Positions 1 to 10,756 of a DNA stretch of 64,000 bases are shown in pieces (the first letter of the stretch is position 1; each line of letters starts with the position of its first letter). Source of the stretch: Anthoceros angustus (lineage: Eukaryota > Streptophyta > Anthocerotopsida > Anthocerotales > Anthocerotaceae). Under the pieces are notes generated by a model that worked only from the letters and a program-made list of their open reading frames with translations, was not told the DNA's origin and did not search any database. Location: NCBI GenBank assembly GCA_010909165.1, contig VJWM01000193.1:248001-312000 (forward strand), given 5' to 3'. A program made the position numbers and the translations under genes.

Positions 1-2
1 GC

Positions 3-366
3 AAGGACACCCTGGAGCTGCAACTCCAAGACGCGTCGGAGCAACACGGGATTCTCAAAGAGAGAATCAAGGACTTCGAGCAGGAGATTGAGCGCCTACA
101 GTCTTGCTGCAGGGCGGATGGGAGCCTACGACGGGCCAAGGAGTTGGCCGTCGTCGAATTGGAGAGAGGGGGCTGAGTCGGGAGGTGACCACTGGAGAGA
201 GAGATGGCGGAGCTCCAGGCCCGGAATGCCAGTTGTGAGGAAGCCGCGGTGATCATTTTCAGCAAATGGTTGTACCACGTGCGCTTCAGGTTGTTGTTGC
301 CTTGGAGGAAGTGTGAATGTCAGATCAAGCTCTTGTGGAAACAACACTTCAACAATTGTGTTGAAT
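3..366 (+). pseudogene. 3' end of a coiled-coil protein gene, frame-disrupted
   Basis: Reading from base 3, a highly charged heptad-like helix (KDTLELQLQDASEQ..., then EQEIERLQS) runs to a TGA at 174. The same frame reopens before MAELQARNASCEEAA (ATG at 204) and ends with TGA at 364-366. Between about 165 and 200 the helix continues only in another frame (GLSREVTT), so two compensating indels lie within roughly 35 bases near a run of five Gs. The composition (E, K, Q, L) is that of a dimerising coiled coil. No family can be named. The gene is cut by the window start, and its 5' part is not visible. The CACTA element begins 47 bases after the last stop. The indels may be decay or read errors. 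Confidence 0.4.
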
Positions 367-584
367 GATTCTTTAAGCCTTGCAGTTTATAGCGGTAGAG
401 TCCAATGTCTGTCACTACTAGGGAGAGGGGTGTTTTACAAAACCCCTTTTGCAAATCCCCCAATCTTTACAACGTCTAGACACCTCCGTTGTAAATTGGT
501 TTAAGTTTCGCTGATGTGGCAAGTTTTAAGACTCGGTTTACAACGGAGGTTTCTAGTTGGATTATGTGGCACTCTTTTGGGTGC

Positions 585-1190
585 TCATTTACAACAACGG
601 ATTGATGACGTGGTTCTACGTTGTAGATTACGCTTGTAAAAGCATTTTTCTCAAAATTTGATCTTTATTTTTCTAAAAATATTTATTTACATCATTAATC
701 ACAAAAATATTATTGGAAGCCATTTACAACAGCATGCGATGACGTGGCTCCCTTGTTGTAGATTACGTTGTAAAAGCCTTTTTCTCAAAATTTGTTCTTT
801 ATTTCTTCAAAACTCTTTGTTATTATTATTAATCACAAAAATATGATTGGAGGCCATTTACAACAGCGGTTGATGATGTGGCTTCCTTCTTGTAGATTAC
901 GTTGTAAAACATTTTTCTCAAAATGTGTTCTTTATTTTTTTTAACTCTTTATTATTATTATTATTAATCACAAAAATATGATTGGAGGCCATTTACAACA
1001 GCGATTGATGACATGGCTCCCTTGTTGTAGATTACGTTATAAAGTAATTTTTTCAAAATGTGTTCTTTATTTTTTTTAAACTCTTTATTATTATTATTAA
1101 TCACAAAAAATATGATAGGAGGCCATTTACAATGATTGATGACGTGATTCCTTGTTGTAGATTACGTTGTAAAAGCATTTTCTTCAAAAT
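585..1190. repeat. About 135-bp tandem repeat inside the CACTA element, about 4.5 copies
   Basis: Each unit has the order CATTTACAACAGCG, GATGACGTGGCTCC, TTGTAGATTACGTTGTAAAA, a T-rich stretch with (ATT)n, then AATCACAAAAATATGATTGG. Units begin near 585, 718, 853, 988 and 1121, and the last is truncated. Every unit carries the GTTGTAAA motif also found at the element ends, so the array looks like an amplified subterminal region. Confidence 0.8.
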
Positions 1191-1534
1191 TTGAGGCGGA
1201 GGGCTATTTTAAATTTGATTGGGGTTATTTTGTGGGGGCATGATGAGCAGCGTCCATTCAAAATGCGAGGCGTGCCACTCGGCAGCTCGCACTCCATTAA
1301 TCCCAGCCCTTACACACAGTCTGGCATGGAGAGGGAAAAAGTTGAGAGGGGGGCCGCTAGTGCTCTAATACTAGTATGTCACGCTCTTTAGCATTTTCTT
1401 TAGTGTTCTTATTGTGAGTAGGTACCACCTCTATGCCCACAAGCAAGTGCGCACTGCCCCGATGGTACATGTTCGTACATGCTTACCTTTCGCAGGCCAT
1501 TGTATGGCTAGCCATCGACGGACGCCATAGTTAA

Positions 1535-2470
1535 TTGGGTGCCATTGTTGGGCGTTGGGCACCATTGTCAGGCGTTAACTGGGCGCCATTGTTAGGTGTT
1601 AATTGGGCGCCATTGTTGGGCGTTAATTGAGTGCAATTGTTAGGCGTTAATAGGGCGCCATTGTTGGGCGTTAATAGGGCGCCATTGTTGGGCGTTAATA
1701 GGGCGCCATTGTTGGACGTTAATTGGGCGCCATTGTTGGGCGTTAGTTGGGCACCATTGTTGGGTGTTGGGCGCCATTGTTAGGCTTTAATTGGGCGCCA
1801 TAGTTGGATGTTAGGCGCCATTGTTGGGCGTTAATTGGGCGCCATTGTTGGGTGTTGGGCGCCATTGTTGGGTGTTGGGCGCCATTGTTGGGCATTAATT
1901 GGGCGCCATAGTTGGGCGTTGGGCGCCATTATTATTGGGCGTTATTTGGGCACCATTGTATGGCCAACTATTGTCGGGCATTGGGCGCCATTGTTGGCGC
2001 TAGCCATTATTATTAGGCGTTATTTGGGCACCATTGCCAACCACTATTAGGCGTCATTATTATTGCTATTTGGGCACCATTCTATGGCCAGCCATTGTCG
2101 GCGCGCCATTGTTGGCGTTAATTGGGCGCATTATTATTGGGCGTTAGCGCCATTGGAGGCTATTTGGGCGCCATTGTTGTTGCGTTAATTGGGCGCCATA
2201 ATTGGGCGCCATTGGGCCATTGTTAGGCGTTATTTGGGCCATGTTGTTGGGCCACCATTGAATGGCAAGCCATTGTCGGGCGTTGGCGCCATTGTATGGC
2301 AAGCCATTGACGGCGCCATTATTATTAGGCGTTAATTGGGCATTAATTAGGCGCCATTATTGTTGGGCGTTGGGCACCTTTGAATGGCAAGCCATTGTCG
2401 CGCGTTGGGCGCCATTGTATGACAAGCCATTGACGGGCGCCATAGTTTGGCGTTAATTGGGCAAACGACG
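1535..2470. repeat. GC-centred minisatellite, 24-bp core, inside the CACTA element
   Basis: The core is GGGCGCCATTGTTGGGCGTT plus AATT, repeated with deletions and insertions. Copies are close to uniform from 1540 to 1920 and degrade rightward, where AATGGCAAGCCATTGTCGG variants appear. GGCGCC is a perfect palindrome in each unit. Short open frames such as the one at 1835-2050 arise only from the repeat period and are not genes. Confidence 0.85.
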
Positions 2471-2682
2471 TTGTAAACCACGTTGTCAACCCGTCCGGTT
2501 AGGTGACGTGGCGGCCACGTCAGCAACTTGATGACGTCAGTGATCTTGCCTGCCACGTCAGCATTTTTACAACTTAGTTAAGCTGTCAGTTTACAAACGT
2601 GTAAATGCCCGTTTTTACAACGTGAGGTTGTAAATTACGTTGTAAAATGCGTTGTAAAACACCTGCGATTCTTGTAGTGTGT

Positions 2683-3735
2683 GGCTCCATTCTTGGACGC
2701 GCACATGTAGCTGTTTGGCTAAGGTTAACCTATCAAGGACTCAGTACCGATTCTGCCTAGGAATCTGATTATTGGCACGCCTAGCAGCTTTTGCAGGCTC
2801 TAGGATATTTGCCATGGCTTTGAGCCAGGATTGATGTAACTAGGATGCAGGCGTTCTGCATCTTAGAAATTCGTTTATAAAACTATGTACAATTCTGCCA
2901 ATTAGGCCGTTGTTTTAGTGCATCTGCATGGGATTATCAAATTAACAATTTCAATAAAGGTGCATTAGAAAATCTGCCTGATACTGCACGAATTTGTATA
3001 TGATTTTCCTAAAAGAAAACATCATAAACTATTTTCTTCATCATCTTTTTGTTTCTTTCTTTTGACTTCATTTTTCAAAATAAGAAAACAAGATAAATTC
3101 ATGCACATCTTCTAGTGCAGAATTTTTATGTGCATCTTCTTAGATGCTTTCTACATAGTGTTGTGCTGGGATACCATGAAGATTTACATGGATTATGTAG
3201 AATAATTACAACATTAAGTAATCACATATACATTGATAATCAAGAAAGAGTTAAAGTGCTTTTGTGAAAAGGCAACTTAAACTTAATCTAAACGTTGTGT
3301 CTATCCATATAGAGTCGCAACTCTTATGAAACGGTACTTAACCTAACTCAACATAGCTTATGATATGAATATAATATCAATAGTATGAAGACATGAATAA
3401 TTAAGGCGAAGAAGTTGAATCTGATCCAAACTGCCTTCTGCTCAGGATTGTGGTGCAATTCATTTGCTGAAGTCGAGCGAGAATACCCGAAGCACTCCAT
3501 AGCGAAAAACATAGCAAACTTTCAACTAGTCTTCGACCATATTATAAGTGACTAGTTATGGTTTTGCTTTCAACAAAATACCTTTACATCTGGTGCGGAA
3601 ACTAGTTTGTGCACTCCTATTTATGATGTAGCTTAAAAGCATTCGTGATATGCACGCAGACTCTACAGCAGGCTGAGGAGTAAAAGGAGAAATTGATTCC
3701 AGATAGTTTCAAAGAGCATATCAATGCAGCAAGAA
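2683..3735. other. Intergenic DNA, no gene recognised
   Basis: AT-rich single-copy-looking sequence to the right of the CACTA insertion. I see no ORF with protein-like composition, no RNA gene and no repeat. Confidence 0.5.
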
Positions 3736-3736
3736 A

Positions 3737-4000
3737 CTAAAAGAGGGTGGAGGATTTACAGAGAGAGTTGGCAGAGGAGGACAACGATGGCAAACTCTTA
3801 ATCTTCCAAGTCTCAAAACGCAAGCAAAAAGTCTGGTACCAGGTAATCAGCAGGACGTTCGGAATGCTTTGCAAAAATAGTGTGAACGCGAAGGAGTTTA
3901 TACCATGGTATGGGAGAAAGACAATCTGGTTGCGGACGAAAGACTTTACGAAAATTGCGAGTACATGACTGTAAGCTGTGATGTCCACCCTACATTCTAA
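3737..4000 (+). pseudogene. Possible degenerate coiled-coil gene fragment
   Basis: Short plus-strand pieces with coding-like composition follow one another in different frames: EDLQRELAEEDNDGKL, then NLPSLKTQAKSLVPGNQQDV, then VWEKDNLVADERLYENCEY. Their order and charge pattern suggest one decayed exon, perhaps the continuation of the coiled-coil remnant at the start of the window. No frame is open throughout. Chance is a serious alternative. Confidence 0.2.
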
Positions 4001-4362
4001 GATATCAGGAAGTACAGTGCATTATGCAACATTGCAGCCGATGAGATTGGAGCCATGCTGCTTTCATCAAACACAACGTCGTCGTGACAAAGCTATTGAA
4101 TATCTCTACCAATAGTCACGTGTAGTTGGAGGATGTGTGGCACCCCATCCAAGTACTAATTCATCCCAAGGACGCTTGATTGTGGAGTTCTAATGAAACT
4201 ATGTTTGGATGTCAGTCCTTGAAGACGACATCAGATAATTGGGTCAACTTACTTCTGTAAATACACTTGAAGAAAAACTTACAATGTTTTTTACCGTACG
4301 TTTGGTGAGTGTTGGATCATCCAAGTAGACTGGGAAGGGAGGGAGGAGTCGGAACACAAGAA

Positions 4363-4480
4363 CAACCAACCCTTCCTCTGACTGGGAATGCTGGTTCAGG
4401 ATTTAGGGTTTAGAAAATCACAACCAACCCTTCCTCCGACTGGGGATGCTGGTTTAGGATTTAGGGTTTAGAAAATCACG
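4363..4480. repeat. 59-bp direct repeat, two copies, with telo-box-like motif
   Basis: The segments 4363-4421 and 4422-4480 are near-identical: AACCAACCCTTCCTC, GGATGCTGGTT and ATTTAGGGTTTAGAAAATCAC occur in both. Each copy contains TTTAGGGTTTAG, which holds one plant telomere-type unit. At 4699-4775 a second short tandem (TCGAGAATGGGCATATT, three times) follows. No gene is evident between 4000 and 5302. Confidence 0.6.
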
Positions 4481-5302
4481 TTGCGGCTGATGGTATGGGT
4501 TCGAACCACACGATATAGAACGATAGAGAACCTTGAGAAAAACATGGAAATGAATCTAAAAGAAACATACTTGAAACATACTTTGAACAATTTGGGGCAC
4601 TTTAAGCTTGTTGCTTTTTATGGACTTGGTGTGCAATCCATAACCTCAACTGACGAATTTCTTAGTTTTTTTAATCTTAAACAAGAACAAAAACATATTG
4701 TCCTTCTCGAGAATGGCATATTGTCCTCCTCGAGAATGGGCATATTGCCCTTCTTGAGAATGGGCATATTTTGCGACATAACTAGTCGAAGTAGGTGACT
4801 ATTTCAATTCATGTACCCTACTTTGATTTAAAGTATAAATATAGCTCAAATTCTTTCTCAAATGCCCCTAGCATTCCCCCATACACTTAACGGGTTAGTT
4901 TTTATAAATTTTCCCATGTTACGTGAGACTTGTATGGGTATGTTTTACTCCAAGTCTTTTTTTTGTCTTTTGTCAATTTTGTCTTCACAGGTATGATTTG
5001 AAACCCTTACTAAACTATACACAGGATAAGTCCAATTCTCAAGACCAGATGCTATCAGTAGTGTTGTAATAGTCGTACCTTATAAACCATTCTATGTACA
5101 GTGTCAAGATTACAGAGGCTCATGCCGAAATGGACACACTGCGAGTGAGGTTAGGGCAAGGAGTTGAGTGTAGACTCTCAAACCAGACTCCGCTAACAAA
5201 CACCACATCACTGGTTTGACACTAAATTCCATTTCTTCAGACTCAGGCAGACAGGCATGCTTGGTGTACACCGACAGGATTCGAGCTGAAGGTAGTTTCA
5301 GC

Positions 5303-7832
5303 TCAGCGTGAGGTGTAAGTATGGTAACCAAGCCTTGATCGGGAGCCACGATCTGAGTCCCTTGTTGGAGGACCAGATCGGTCGGCCGTATAGCGGGCAT
5401 GGCGAGATCGGTAACTGTCCAAGGGGAATGAAACACCCACAGAAAAGCCAGATGACGGAAGCTGTGCACCAGGGGAGTAGTCCCTCGTGGGTGGAGGTGC
5501 AAATGAGTGAAGGGTTCGGGAGAAGGTATCGAAGCCAGGGGGGGTCACATCAGGTGGAAGTTGTCCAGGAGGAGACGTTCCATCTGATTGGAGTACCAGA
5601 GGTGCTGGCACAGACCTTTGATTACCTGAAATGTGGAGAGTGGAGGGAGCTTTCCACAGCCGTTGGTTGGCTTGCCTTGGTACAGGTCCGTTCACCCCTG
5701 GGTATTCCACCACCATCCTCTTCGTAACTGACCATCTGGTGCTAGGGGATACACATTTGTGATCTGCATCAAGATTTGTTGGCATTGGTGGAGGCCCTTC
5801 AAAGATCTCCCCTTCTTCTGGTGACTCAGCAGGTTTGAAAGGGTCGCCTTCAATTATGTCGATCCCTGAAGGCTCGTCTTCATCGTCTATTTCTGCAAAG
5901 GAAAGCTGCTCATGTCAGGAGGTGACAGAACACAACACACCTTGTGTTTGCCATGAGAAGAAATGTACCGAGGTATCCAGGAGGGTATCCAATCTCACGC
6001 ATCCGATTCAGCCAGGGTGGTGGATCCCATTCCTAAAAACAGAAAAGCCAAATAGTTAGTCAAGGATTTACAGCAGAGAGTTTTCAGAGCGAAATATGAC
6101 CAGTGAAGGAGGACTTGAAACATACCCCGATGCCTAAACTTTCTCTCGTTTCCTTGCCCAAGATGCCAGGTTTTAAGCCTTCAAACTTCCAGCCTGCAGC
6201 CTCATTGAAGTATCTTACAATGGGACGGGCAGCTGAAGTAGCACATCTCTGTTTCCGGGCATTATTGATTACACCAAAGTCAAGTGGCCTTGGGCAGTCC
6301 TTTAATGCGTGGCTGTAAGCATTACAGTTGAAACACCGCGGAGCCTCTCTCGCTATGACAGGCGCACTGCCAGAAACATTTGTCAACCCAGCAGGGTCAC
6401 CAGAGTACAACGAGCGCGCATGAAATCATCACCTCTTAACTAAAGCCAACATCCACAAGAAACAACCCTAGCGAATTCTATGGCACCACCATGAGCAACA
6501 CAAATCACACAACATGCACCCTAGCAAACCACTCGTAGGTGACTTGGTTACAGCTGGTGGTCTACAGGTAAGTCAGGAAACGCCTTGCTATGATGTGACA
6601 GAAGGAAAAGTGAAAATCATGTACGATCTACTCCCACAGAATCTGGACTTAGGAAAGGAAGGATATGAACTTCACCATTCAGGACGATCAGGTGAATCCT
6701 GGGAGGGGACAGGATTGCAAACGCGATCGTATAAAGGGATTTCGGCTTCTCTTTCCTTACTACTGGTAAGTGAAACCCCTCCAAGAGCTTCTTCTGTACC
6801 ACGTTTTACCAATGGCCTGTCAATCCAAACGGGCTGAACCCAGAGAAACCAGAAAGAGATGCATCAAAAATGGTTACGAGGAAAGAGGCCTCCACATCCA
6901 GGACGTTCAAAGCAGCTCACCACAGGGCATGTTAATTACCACCAGTGGCCGCCTTTTGTCCCAGACACACGGAGGACCCAATCTGCCCAGCACTTCCTAC
7001 GAGGCTACAAAATGGACTAGCCGCAGAGTGTCAGACTTCTCGGATGACAGTATGCGGCCCTAAACTGAACCAGGTTCTAACCTCCTGATAAAGCCTACAA
7101 CTGGCGGATAGAAACTAACCACAGAAACTCGTGTTGCATCACCGACTCCTAAGGGAGGGTAGTAGACCTCTTCGCCATTCTCTTCGCATTCAACCTTTCA
7201 CATATGAGGCACATCAAACAGTCACAAACATCGCCCCCGAAAATACAAGCAGTGCCACCACGGAAAACCCCCAGTAAATAATACCTCCCATGAGGCCTCA
7301 TGACCACTCCATTCAGCCCATTCCTTCAAAACGCTCTGAAGTTTCCTTTTGCTCACCCTGTTCACACATAAAACATAGCGCATCAAAAGATGAAAAACTT
7401 CCCCCATGCTGCACAAACTCATACTCCTGCAAACTGCCTCAATGGTTGCACACCTCGACAAGTTTCTGTACACCACCCGCACCGTAGCAGAAGAAGTAGA
7501 CGACTGCCTGCGACGTTTTCGAGGGCCTTCATCTGCACAACATCAAGACGTCATCCCCAACCGCCTTTCTGCAAACCTCACCGTTGGATCGACAAACTGA
7601 CAGCCACGGTTCTCATGCTCCAAACAATACCATCATCTGGCTGGTCCCTGGGTGCCACCTTCCTTTTACCATCTCCTCCCTCACTGTCCTTTACTGGCCT
7701 CCCTCCACCGTCAAAACTAATAAACTCCTGCTCCAACTCCGGATCCCTCTCCTCCACACCCGCGCTGCCATATCTTGCACTCCTGCTCCGCAACAAAACC
7801 GGCCCGGTGTCCTCCCACTCCATGTCCGACAT
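5303..7832 (-). CDS. ZCCHC8-type zinc-knuckle/PSP-domain protein (NEXT-complex family)
   Basis: Six exons can be joined with GT..AG borders and consistent phase: 7832-7582, 7357-7285, 6755-6676, 6366-6126, 6032-5969, 5892-5303 (1299 nt, 432 aa). The ATG at 7832 opens MSDMEWEDTG. Exon 4 encodes a CCHC knuckle, CFNCNAYSHALKDC, followed by NNARKQR and then FEGLKPGILGKETRESLGIG. Exon 5 continues EWDPPPWLNRMREIGYPPGY, the hallmark of the PSP domain of spliceosome-associated proteins. Exon 6 holds ESPEEGEIFEGPPP, EYPGVNGPVPRQANQRLW and a Pro/Ser/Arg-rich tail ending YHTYTSR. This order matches ZCCHC8 and its plant homologues, the scaffold that joins an MTR4-type helicase to an RNA-binding protein in the nuclear exosome targeting complex. 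That function is inherited from the family. Exon 3 is the least certain, and an extra small exon between 6756 and 7284 is possible. The gene is head-to-head with the PrmC gene. Confidence 0.82.
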
Positions 7833-8264
7833 TCGCCTCCCAACCCTGAAAACAGAAACCGGAAAGGACCTGCCAGCGATGGCCCGAAACCCACCACGGC
7901 ACCACCAACCCCTCGCCCGGATCCTGCTGCCCGGAAGCCTGAAATGATCTCTCCCAACCTTCCCTTCCGTTCGCCGCACCCAACCCGCTCAAAGAAGCAG
8001 GCAGCGTTGCATGAGTCGGGGAAGGAGCAATGAACAAATTTGGACTCGATGGGGCAGAAAAAACTTAAAGAAACGCTACCCTGTCCACACCGGGGGTTAC
8101 ATATAGACGCCGTCCTGAAGCCGCTCAAATGACGCTTCCATCAATCCAGATATTATCTAGATACTATTAGAGCAACAAACAAAACTGTCTTGCTTGTCTG
8201 GGAAGGGGAAAGGGAAGGAAAGCGTAAGGTTGAAGGTCGCTGTTGCGCTGTGAGGTTCGCGGCG
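7833..8264. promoter_or_regulatory. Shared divergent 5' region between ZCCHC8-type gene and PrmC
   Basis: The two start codons (7832 minus, 8265 plus) face away from each other across 432 bases. The stretch must hold both 5' UTRs and promoters. A weak TATA-like ACATATAGA lies at 8100-8108, about 160 bases before the PrmC ATG. Open frames crossing it on both strands are composition effects. Confidence 0.5.
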
Positions 8265-9728
8265 ATGGCTATGGCGGCCACGGCGAGGGCGCCTGGCTCG
8301 CTGCTCTCCCGCCTCGCCCTGGCCGCCGGGGCGCGAAACCCTAATCGCGTCTCGATACTCAGCGCGAGGGCGATGGCGATGCGGATGAAGTCGGGCGAGC
8401 GGGAAGGCGCTGTTGCTGCTGCGGGGAGGGTGGAGATGGAGGTGGAGACGCCGCTCTTCCTCCGGCGGGAGCGGCATCAGGTCCCGCTGCGGGAGCTGGT
8501 TTCTTGGAGGAGGAGGCGAGGGAGCGGATTGCGGCCCTAGGGAGCTCGCTGGCGGAGGCGGACGGCGGGCCAGACGGGGCGGAGTTGCGGGCGGAGCTGG
8601 ACTGGCTGCTGGACGATGCCGTGCGGGGATGGCGACCGGGGCGGGAGGAGGAGTGCAGCTGGAGCGAGGTGAGGGGAGGCGGGAGGAGGAGGGGACGCGG
8701 GTGGTGATGCGGGCCAGCTTGCGGAGCTGCAGGACGGGTGGAGACGGCGGGTGGAGCAGAGAGTGCCGTTCCAGTACCTGGTGGGATGCGCGCACTGGAG
8801 GGAGCTGGTGCTGGCGGTGCAGCCGGGAGTTTTGATTCCCAGGCCCGAGACGGAGATGCTGGTGGAGCTGGCGGGGCGGCCATGGATGCCAGTCCCGGGC
8901 TGCGGCACGGGTTGTGGGTGGACCTCGGGACAGGGAGCGGGGCCATCGCCATCGCGCTGCAGCGCCTCCTGCGGCCCCCGGGATGTGTCATTGCGGTGGA
9001 CGCCAGCCCTGTGGCGGTGGCCGTGGCCAAGGCCAATGTGGCCAGATGCTCGCTTCAAGTGCGTTGAACTACCAGTCCATCCATCCATCACCGCTGCGCT
9101 GCTCATGCTGCTGCTGCTGTTTCTGGTCTGGTTTCACCCGTTTTTCGGAGTCCAGGCAAGGCAAGGCAAGGCTGCGCACATTTTGCGTTGCCGCTCTAGC
9201 AGGAATTCTGGGTACCAGGACCTGACCTGTTTGGTTTTGCTTGTTGGAGTGCAGCAGGGCATGGGCTTGGTGGATGTGCAGCAAGGGTCCTGGTTTTCCG
9301 CCCCAGGTCCCATGCATAATCTTGCCGGCGTGGTGAGCAATCCTCCTTACATCCCTTCGCCGCACCTGGAAGGTCTGCAAGCGGAAGTGGGCAAGCATGA
9401 GCCTCGGAGCGCTCTGGACGGGGGTGAGGATGGGATGCATCATCTGCGGATTATCTGTGATGGAGCTGGTGCGGCCCTTGGACCAGGTGGCTTCTTGGCA
9501 CTCGAGGTACGGCGGGTGGGCTTCTTAGCATATCCCGTCCTTTTCCTCTAATCGAGGAGTGTGGCGTGCTGAATTTCTTGTGTTGTGTTGTGTGACCAGA
9601 CCAATGGGGACCAGCAGTCTCAGGAGTTGGCTGAGCTTCTTGCTCACGGGACTTCCTTCTTCCGACAAGTTGAAATAGTGAAGGATTTTGCAGGGATTGG
9701 TCGTTTTGTGACTGCTTTCCATGTCTGA
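8265..9728 (+). CDS. PRMC: Organelle-targeted PrmC/HemK release-factor glutamine methyltransferase
   Basis: PrmC methylates the GGQ glutamine of class-1 release factors using S-adenosylmethionine. The start MAMAATARAPGSLLSRLALA is Ala/Arg/Ser-rich, as in a plastid or mitochondrial transit peptide. Then come RRVEQRVPFQYLVG, GVLIPRPETEMLVELA, the SAM motif WVDLGTGSGAIAIAL, and the catalytic VVSNPPYIPSPHLEGLQAEV. The protein ends with IVKDFAGIGRFVTAFHV. Clear introns lie at 9059-9254 and 9507-9599, both phase 0. GTGAGG..CCAG at 8669-8717 would make a 49-nt intron joining CSWSE to LAELQDGW in frame, very short for a plant. Two frame changes cannot be introns: near 8500 (VPLRELVS to LEEEARERIA) and near 8876 (LVELA to ASPGLRHGLW). 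Either the gene is recently broken or single bases were lost in this GC-rich exon. I favour sequence error because every motif is intact. Confidence 0.82.
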
Positions 9729-10756
9729 AGGTCGACGAGTTCCTCAGGAATGGAGAACTATCTTCCAGGGCTTCTTGTTTTCTGTTTCCTTTCAGGACAG
9801 AAGCGCGTGAAACCGACCATAGACCTTCTCAGTGGCTGCTTAGCAACCATGGACCTCTGTGCAAAGCCTCGCTTCACGCACTCCATTCCTGAGGTGAGCT
9901 GCGGCTATCATCAGTTGGTTGGATCCAGATCCAAGACCAAGAGATGCCAGAAGAGAGACCGAAGGGTGCAGATAAGGGATCTGGGAACGCAGCCCTCAAC
10001 TGCCTCAGCGAGATGAGCCTGATGTCATAGCTTCCTCGCGGTTTCAGCCGTCACGCCCCTTCGGTAGCCCCAGTTGATTTCTAGGCAGGCTGCGCACTGT
10101 GTAGACTACCTCCCGGAGTTCCCGCCGCTGCTGCTCTTCTTCTTCTTGCCTTGCCTGTTATGCCTCCCAAGGCGTGGGGGTCCCTGGGATGTTGTGGTCT
10201 CAAAAGCTTCTGGTGGCTAATAGACCCCTTGTTGTGATGAGACATCTTTGTCCACTCCAGCCCAGCATCCTGGGCATTCCTCGCTTCCGCTCGCCCTCCC
10301 TGGAATTCGTCCTGTGAACTCTCCACTTTCAACGCTCCACGGAAGCTGCACCATTGGTGGGAGCAGGACCCTAAACCCCTCGACGGAAATCAAGCGTAGT
10401 GGTGTTTCAGATGTTGTCTCCAAGTTTCCAGTTTGTAAAGAGCATGTGCGGCAGAAGCGGCGGCTTGGACGACGATCGCAAAGTGTTTGACAGCTTCCAA
10501 GGCTAGGAAAGACGACGACGTGGTCCGGAAGACCTGGCTGGCTTTCAGTGCGAGTACGCAGCAGGAGGTATGCTATTCTCCAACAGGAGGGGATGCTGTA
10601 TGGCTTCAGTCGTAGCATGCAGGGGCCGCAAAATTTCAGACTGTACCGTCCATGTGCAGCGCACCGTCGAGAGTGTCAGAGGTGCTTCTCATGCCACCAC
10701 CCAACTCCTTCCTCTTGAGATTTTCTCAGAGTTGTTGTTAAATTTTAGATTTTGCA
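9729..10756. other. Intergenic: PrmC 3' UTR and PPR 5' region
   Basis: Neither strand gives a convincing protein. The short frames at 9750-10016 (plus) and 10081-10618 (minus) lack any recognised motif. The last 60 bases before the PPR ATG are T-rich. The region probably holds the 3' UTR of PrmC and the PPR promoter and leader. Confidence 0.4.

Larger units (their letters stand above)
413..2679. mobile_element. Non-autonomous CACTA (En/Spm-type) DNA transposon
   Basis: The left end reads CACTACTAGGGAGAGGGGTG followed by TTTTACAA. The right end, reverse complemented, reads CACTACAAGAATCGCAGGTG followed by TTTTACAAC. CACTAC termini with this inverted similarity are diagnostic of CACTA elements. 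The 3-bp direct duplication TGT flanks both ends (410-412 and 2680-2682), the size expected for this superfamily. The subterminal zones (about 420-640 and 2460-2670) are packed with TTTACAAC/GTTGTAAA motifs in both orientations, like the transposase-binding subterminal repeats known from En/Spm. The interior has no transposase ORF. It consists of a 135-bp tandem repeat and a 24-bp minisatellite. The element is therefore a 2267-bp passenger that would need transposase supplied from elsewhere. Confidence 0.88.

Noticed and set aside
1835-2556. Short frames in both orientations within the CACTA interior
   Set aside because: They only mirror the 24-bp repeat, with no transposase similarity.
5308-5727. 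139-codon plus-strand frame
   Set aside because: Antisense to the last exon of the ZCCHC8-type gene, whose minus reading carries conserved PSP-family segments.
8157-9106. Long minus-strand frames of 189-225 codons opposite PrmC
   Set aside because: Shadows of a GC-rich exon. The plus strand shows the methyltransferase motifs.
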